Assembly: GCF_003347515.1 (NCBI RefSeq) | Contig: NZ_QEII01000324.1 | Span: 186,001 to 250,000 of the forward strand | Direction: 5' to 3' | Source: Rhodoferax ferrireducens | GTDB taxonomy: Bacteria; Pseudomonadota; Gammaproteobacteria; Burkholderiales; Burkholderiaceae_C | Length of the DNA: 64,000 nt | Shown here: in pieces, positions 61,035 to 64,000 of the stretch | Numbering within the stretch: position 1 is the first letter of the stretch | Layout: each line of letters starts with the position of its first letter | The notes under the pieces: model-generated | The model's input: the letters and a program-made list of their open reading frames with translations, nothing else | Database searches by the model: none | Told to the model about the DNA's origin: nothing | Made by a program: the position numbers and the translations under genes

Positions 61035-61149
61035 CAAATGTTCGTCAGGACAGCACCATATTTTCTCGATATCGGTATAATTGGCCTCAGCTCATCTACC
61101 ACGTGTAGAAGGAGTATCAGGGGCCCTTACACAGCAATGTGTCGGGGCT

Positions 61150-61656
61150 TCAGTCTTTCTGGGCTGCCCAATACGCATCACGCTCTTTGGCAAATTTGCG
61201 AATGGTGTGACTTCTGAGGCAATACGCAGTCTTCAGCAGGTAGTAGCGGGGACCCTCCTGAGTGTCGCGTTTGGCCAGCACCACAGCAAAATCGTGCTGC
61301 TCTGCCCAGATCACCACATGCGCCTCAGTGCCACGTTTGTTTTCCCACCATGAAAAGTCCGCAGTCCCTACATTCTGAATACACCAGGCCACCCAGCGCA
61401 CACGGGCACAGCGTTCAAGGTCGGGAATACGGTCATCTTCATTGCGGTTGTTCTGGCTGGGTGCTTCTGAAATCAGGTGCCAGAAACCATAACCTTTGTG
61501 CCTGCTAGTCGGGTTGAACCGAACCTTCACCGGGGCACCCCAAAGCTGTAGCCTGGCGTGGGCCACCAAGGTCAAATACTCGGCATAGATGGCATCTTCA
61601 TACGCAGCCCAATCAGCGTAATCGTTGAAATGCATGAGCGCTGGGGGCAGGCTCAC
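61150..61656 (-). CDS. Hypothetical protein, possible BECR-type nuclease
   Basis: 168 residues, start GTG overlapping the DUF3800 stop (GTGA). I do not recognise a certain family. The C-terminal RYYLLKTAYCLRSHTIRKFA and the earlier GYGFWHLISEA resemble the last-strand and histidine regions of phage barnase-EndoU-colicin/RelE-like (BECR) nucleases; this is a tentative inference. It is translationally coupled with DUF3800, so the two may act as a pair. Confidence 0.45.
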   Translation of the reverse strand: MSLPPALMHFNDYADWAAYEDAIYAEYLTLVAHARLQLWGAPVKVRFNPTSRHKGYGFWHLISEAPSQNNRNEDDRIPDLERCARVRWVAWCIQNVGTADFSWWENKRGTEAHVVIWAEQHDFAVVLAKRDTQEGPRYYLLKTAYCLRSHTIRKFAKERDAYWAAQKD

Positions 61657-62354
61657 GTTTGGGGCCTCCAGACAAAGAGATTGAATTTTTCCGCCTTCAA
61701 AAGCGAGCTTTGCTCCAGTCGCAAGCCAGAACGATGGCGCAAATAGCTCACCAACGCCAACTTGGCCGGACTCTCTTGCAAGCCACGGTGAACGTAGCCA
61801 ACCGCGCCAATCAACAAATCCGCCAGCTGTAGCAACAGCACATCATGTGAATGCACCAGCTCAATTTTTTCGATCACGCTGCGGTCAAAATCGTAGTTGG
61901 CGCTGCACAGCACATCGTGCAACTTGGTCACTTTGGCTTGCCCCTGCGTGTCTTTGATGTCCAGGAAAATGCGGTAATGCTGGCTCGGGTCAATCAGGCG
62001 ATTGAGCACCAAGTACCACATCTTGTAATAAAAATCGTCGTGGTTTTGCGCAAAACGTCCGTGGTTTAGCGCCTGCTTGTTCGGCACCACCAGTCCCCGA
62101 AAATGCAGCAGGGGTTCGTCAAAAAACAGATCCAACAAGGCCCGATAAAAGGCCAACTGACCCGGCGATACCTTGACCCACTTGATTTCAAACTGCGGCG
62201 GCAACCCATATTGCTTCTTCAGCGCCTTGATCTTGCGCGCCAGCATGGCCCGGTGCGTGGCGGGGCACCACACCGCGCCCAGCACCATGGCCCGCATCTG
62301 GTCGTTTTCAAGGTGGCAAGATTCGTCGCAATAAACGTGGATGAGTTCGCTCAT
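61653..62354 (-). CDS. DUF3800 family protein
   Basis: 233 residues. N-terminal YCDESCH (Asp9/Glu10), the middle FLDIKDTQ and the C-terminal LLQLADLLIGAV are the RNase-H-like acidic motifs of DUF3800, a family of unknown function frequent in defence islands. ATG overlaps the hsdS stop (ATGA). It is read together with hsdS and the 168-residue gene. Confidence 0.8.
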   Translation of the reverse strand: MSELIHVYCDESCHLENDQMRAMVLGAVWCPATHRAMLARKIKALKKQYGLPPQFEIKWVKVSPGQLAFYRALLDLFFDEPLLHFRGLVVPNKQALNHGRFAQNHDDFYYKMWYLVLNRLIDPSQHYRIFLDIKDTQGQAKVTKLHDVLCSANYDFDRSVIEKIELVHSHDVLLLQLADLLIGAVGYVHRGLQESPAKLALVSYLRHRSGLRLEQSSLLKAEKFNLFVWRPQT

Positions 62355-63682
62355 GCGGCCGTCTCCTCAAGGTGGGTTTGCGCCTGCGGCAGCCGCAACT
62401 GACCCGAGATCAGGCGCGGCAGCAGGGTGTCGCGCAGGGTGGCTAGGGTTTGGGCTTGCGTCTGGTTGGCCGAGAAACGTTCACGCAATGGCAACACAAC
62501 GTCATCAAAATTCTGAAGCACCGCAACCGGAGGAACAAGCAATTTGAGCGTGGCCAGCTTTCCTCGACTTAACTCGGTCTGCCCTGTTGAGCCTTCGCCC
62601 ATGCCTTCAATCTCAGCCTGCCTGCGCATTATTGATAGCCCAAGGTAATTCCACGTAAGCGAGGAATCTGCACGCATCACCGTGACATGCGAATCAACGA
62701 TGGCGGGGTTATCTAAAGACAGAACTTGCGCGACACGGCCAAGCGTTCCAACGCCAGTCGAATTCACCAAAATATCGCCTTTTAACAACTCTCGGCCATC
62801 AATTTTTCTCTGTGCTGGATCGTGACGGCGAGCTTTGCTCAAGTCCAGAGAGAAGTCTCGAATGCACTTTTGGTTAATGACAATAACGCCGCCATCCTCG
62901 ATATATTTGGGTGAAATTCCACGGCTTAGGTAGCTTGTGTGTTCACCCAGCGTTCCAACCTGCCACCCCTTCGGCACCAAGCCCAGTTCCGACTCCTCGA
63001 AGCCATTAGGAAACAGTTGGGCGGTGGCCTCGTCCATGCCTTCGGGCGCGCGGCCTTCCAGCTTGGCGCGCACCGGATCGAAATCGACAAACCACGACTT
63101 GAACAGCGCCCGGGCGATGGCTTCGAGCGTGGCATTGGTTTCGCGCAGTAATTCAATCTGACTCGAAAGCTCGAAGTAAAGCTCACCGACGGATTCCTGC
63201 ACTTCTCTATCTGGCAGGGGAATCAGCAGTTTGTTGAAATCGGTTTTTTTAAGGTGCGGGATCACCGCATCGACATTCAACGCCTTTATCCTCTTCTGAA
63301 CTAGGTCGGAGCGTAGCGCAGCAAAAAGGTACAGTGGGCTGATTTTTTTCGGATCAGCTCTCAACGCAACCATGTCTTGCGCGATACAAAAATCTATTGG
63401 GTTAGGAACCAAGCATATGGCACCGTTCTGACTACCTTTGTTGGTTAGCAAAATGTCGCCCGGAGCGGGGTGTGACCGAAACCAAGTGTTGTGCGTCTCT
63501 TGGGATACGTATCGCAAATTCAGTTTCAGGGGATACAGGTCAACATTGTTCACACAGTTCGTGGCGATCAAAGCGATACCTTTAGGAGCTGTTGGTGCTG
63601 TCTTTCCTCTGTTGTCAACAATGAATTCAACTGCGTCCTTCAATGAAATTTCATTCGGCAAAGCTGGCAGGTCAAAATTCAC
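62351..63682 (-). CDS. hsdS: Type I restriction specificity subunit S
   Basis: 443 residues, GTG start. Two target-recognition domains (about 1-165 and 235-390) are each followed by a conserved helical spacer: LRETNATLEAIARALFKSWFVDFDPVRAKLEG and the C-terminal TQAQTLATLRDTLLPRLISG. It fixes the DNA sequence recognised by the complex. The start overlaps the end of the small upstream gene (GTGA). Confidence 0.92.
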   Translation of the reverse strand: MNFDLPALPNEISLKDAVEFIVDNRGKTAPTAPKGIALIATNCVNNVDLYPLKLNLRYVSQETHNTWFRSHPAPGDILLTNKGSQNGAICLVPNPIDFCIAQDMVALRADPKKISPLYLFAALRSDLVQKRIKALNVDAVIPHLKKTDFNKLLIPLPDREVQESVGELYFELSSQIELLRETNATLEAIARALFKSWFVDFDPVRAKLEGRAPEGMDEATAQLFPNGFEESELGLVPKGWQVGTLGEHTSYLSRGISPKYIEDGGVIVINQKCIRDFSLDLSKARRHDPAQRKIDGRELLKGDILVNSTGVGTLGRVAQVLSLDNPAIVDSHVTVMRADSSLTWNYLGLSIMRRQAEIEGMGEGSTGQTELSRGKLATLKLLVPPVAVLQNFDDVVLPLRERFSANQTQAQTLATLRDTLLPRLISGQLRLPQAQTHLEETAA

Positions 63683-63984
63683 AATCGGCCCTCCGAAACC
63701 GCTTCATCCGGCGTATCCCACATCTCCCGGTACGCATTGATGTGCTCAGCCGTAGCCACCGGGTCGATATCGAAGTAATAGCGGCACAGTCGCTTGAACG
63801 CCAGCAGCATGTCCGGGTCGCAACAAAACCCGAGCATGTGGTCAAGCTGATGGTCGATGCGGGCGCTGTCACGCTCGCCGCGTTGAATGATGTCGTCAAC
63901 TTCTACATTCGCGGCTTGTATGGCCTGGCGGAACAGGGCCGTCAACTGTTGGCCCATCAGCTGAAAGTTGTCGTCAGAACTCAT
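63679..63984 (-). CDS. Small protein between hsdM side and hsdS (unknown function)
   Basis: 101 residues, MSSDDNFQLMGQQLTALFRQ at the start, helical and acidic. No family is recognised. It overlaps hsdS by GTGA and presumably follows hsdM beyond the window edge. Its frame remains open to the edge of the window, so an upstream start cannot be excluded. Confidence 0.6.
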   Translation of the reverse strand: MSSDDNFQLMGQQLTALFRQAIQAANVEVDDIIQRGERDSARIDHQLDHMLGFCCDPDMLLAFKRLCRYYFDIDPVATAEHINAYREMWDTPDEAVSEGRL

Positions 63985-64000
63985 ACCCCAGCCCTCCCAA

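Larger units (their letters stand above)
60821..61149. other. Non-coding gap between Fic and the possible nuclease gene
   Basis: This 329-bp stretch is visibly richer in A+T than its surroundings. It holds the operator-like dyad of the fic-hsdR operon (60845-60912) and copy I of the dispersed repeat (60985-61034). No further gene is supported. A terminator for the upstream gene is not convincing. Confidence 0.6.

Noticed and set aside
63985..64000. End of hsdM at the right edge
   Set aside because: Only 16 bases remain; several frames are possible and no protein can be identified.

Overview
This high-G+C window comes from a chromosome of a betaproteobacterium, most likely a member of the Comamonadaceae (Rhodoferax/Polaromonas-like). 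The evidence is orphan Bug/TctC solute receptors, a TctBA transporter, DUF3422 and YeiH proteins, a polyamine-type ABC operon, and short dispersed repeats of kinds I associate with that family. No rRNA, tRNA, CRISPR, insertion sequence or prophage is visible.

Layout. 1-5.3 kb: a branched-chain-amino-acid-type binding protein, then a convergent PotDABC-like ABC operon. 5.4-12.1 kb: TatD-family hydrolase and a DNA-deoxyinosine glycosylase, a membrane GGDEF protein with an AI-2E-type permease, and a spermidine-synthase-like methyltransferase coupled to a PulE/GspE ATPase. 12.2-20.1 kb: TctB-TctA with a strong terminator, DUF3422, gamma-glutamyltransferase-like, EamA permease, an atypical SDR and a Bug receptor. 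20.2-27.4 kb: a second EamA permease, a GGDEF-EAL protein translationally coupled to a DctP-type binding protein, an MFS-like permease and a quinone oxidoreductase. 27.4-37.6 kb: Na/Pi cotransporter, the ribF-ileS-lspA cluster, an HNH protein, a secreted minimal ATP-dependent DNA ligase and a pair of acyl-CoA dehydrogenases (PimD/PimC-like). 37.8-50 kb: an EF-G paralogue, a 1-Cys peroxiredoxin, a DUF2760-Hsp70-Hsp70/DUF3731 operon, UspA, dodecin, YceH, PurN and FumC. 50-56.5 kb: a LysR regulator divergent from a sulfur-amino-acid operon (thiol dioxygenase, four-domain rhodanese, Bug receptor, cystathionine beta-lyase, YeiH exporter). 56.5-64 kb: a type I restriction-modification island on the minus strand (small protein, HsdS, DUF3800, possible BECR-type nuclease, class II Fic protein, HsdR). 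hsdM is presumably just beyond the right edge.

The observations most worth following up are these. (1) A family of about nine copies of a roughly 50-75 bp interspersed element, with a conserved 3' hairpin. Several copies sit in frame inside genes, and one supplies the N-terminus of a permease and another the last codons of purN. (2) The uncharacterised twin-Hsp70 operon, which has a sequence resembling the sigma-32 -10 element in front of it. (3) The restriction island with interleaved Fic, DUF3800 and nuclease-like genes and an inverted-repeat operator. (4) The sulfur operon. (5) A 25-bp sequence shared by the upstream regions of the DctP/GGDEF-EAL operon and the MFS/quinone-oxidoreductase intergenic region.

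All functional calls are from reading motifs and family resemblance; no database search was possible.
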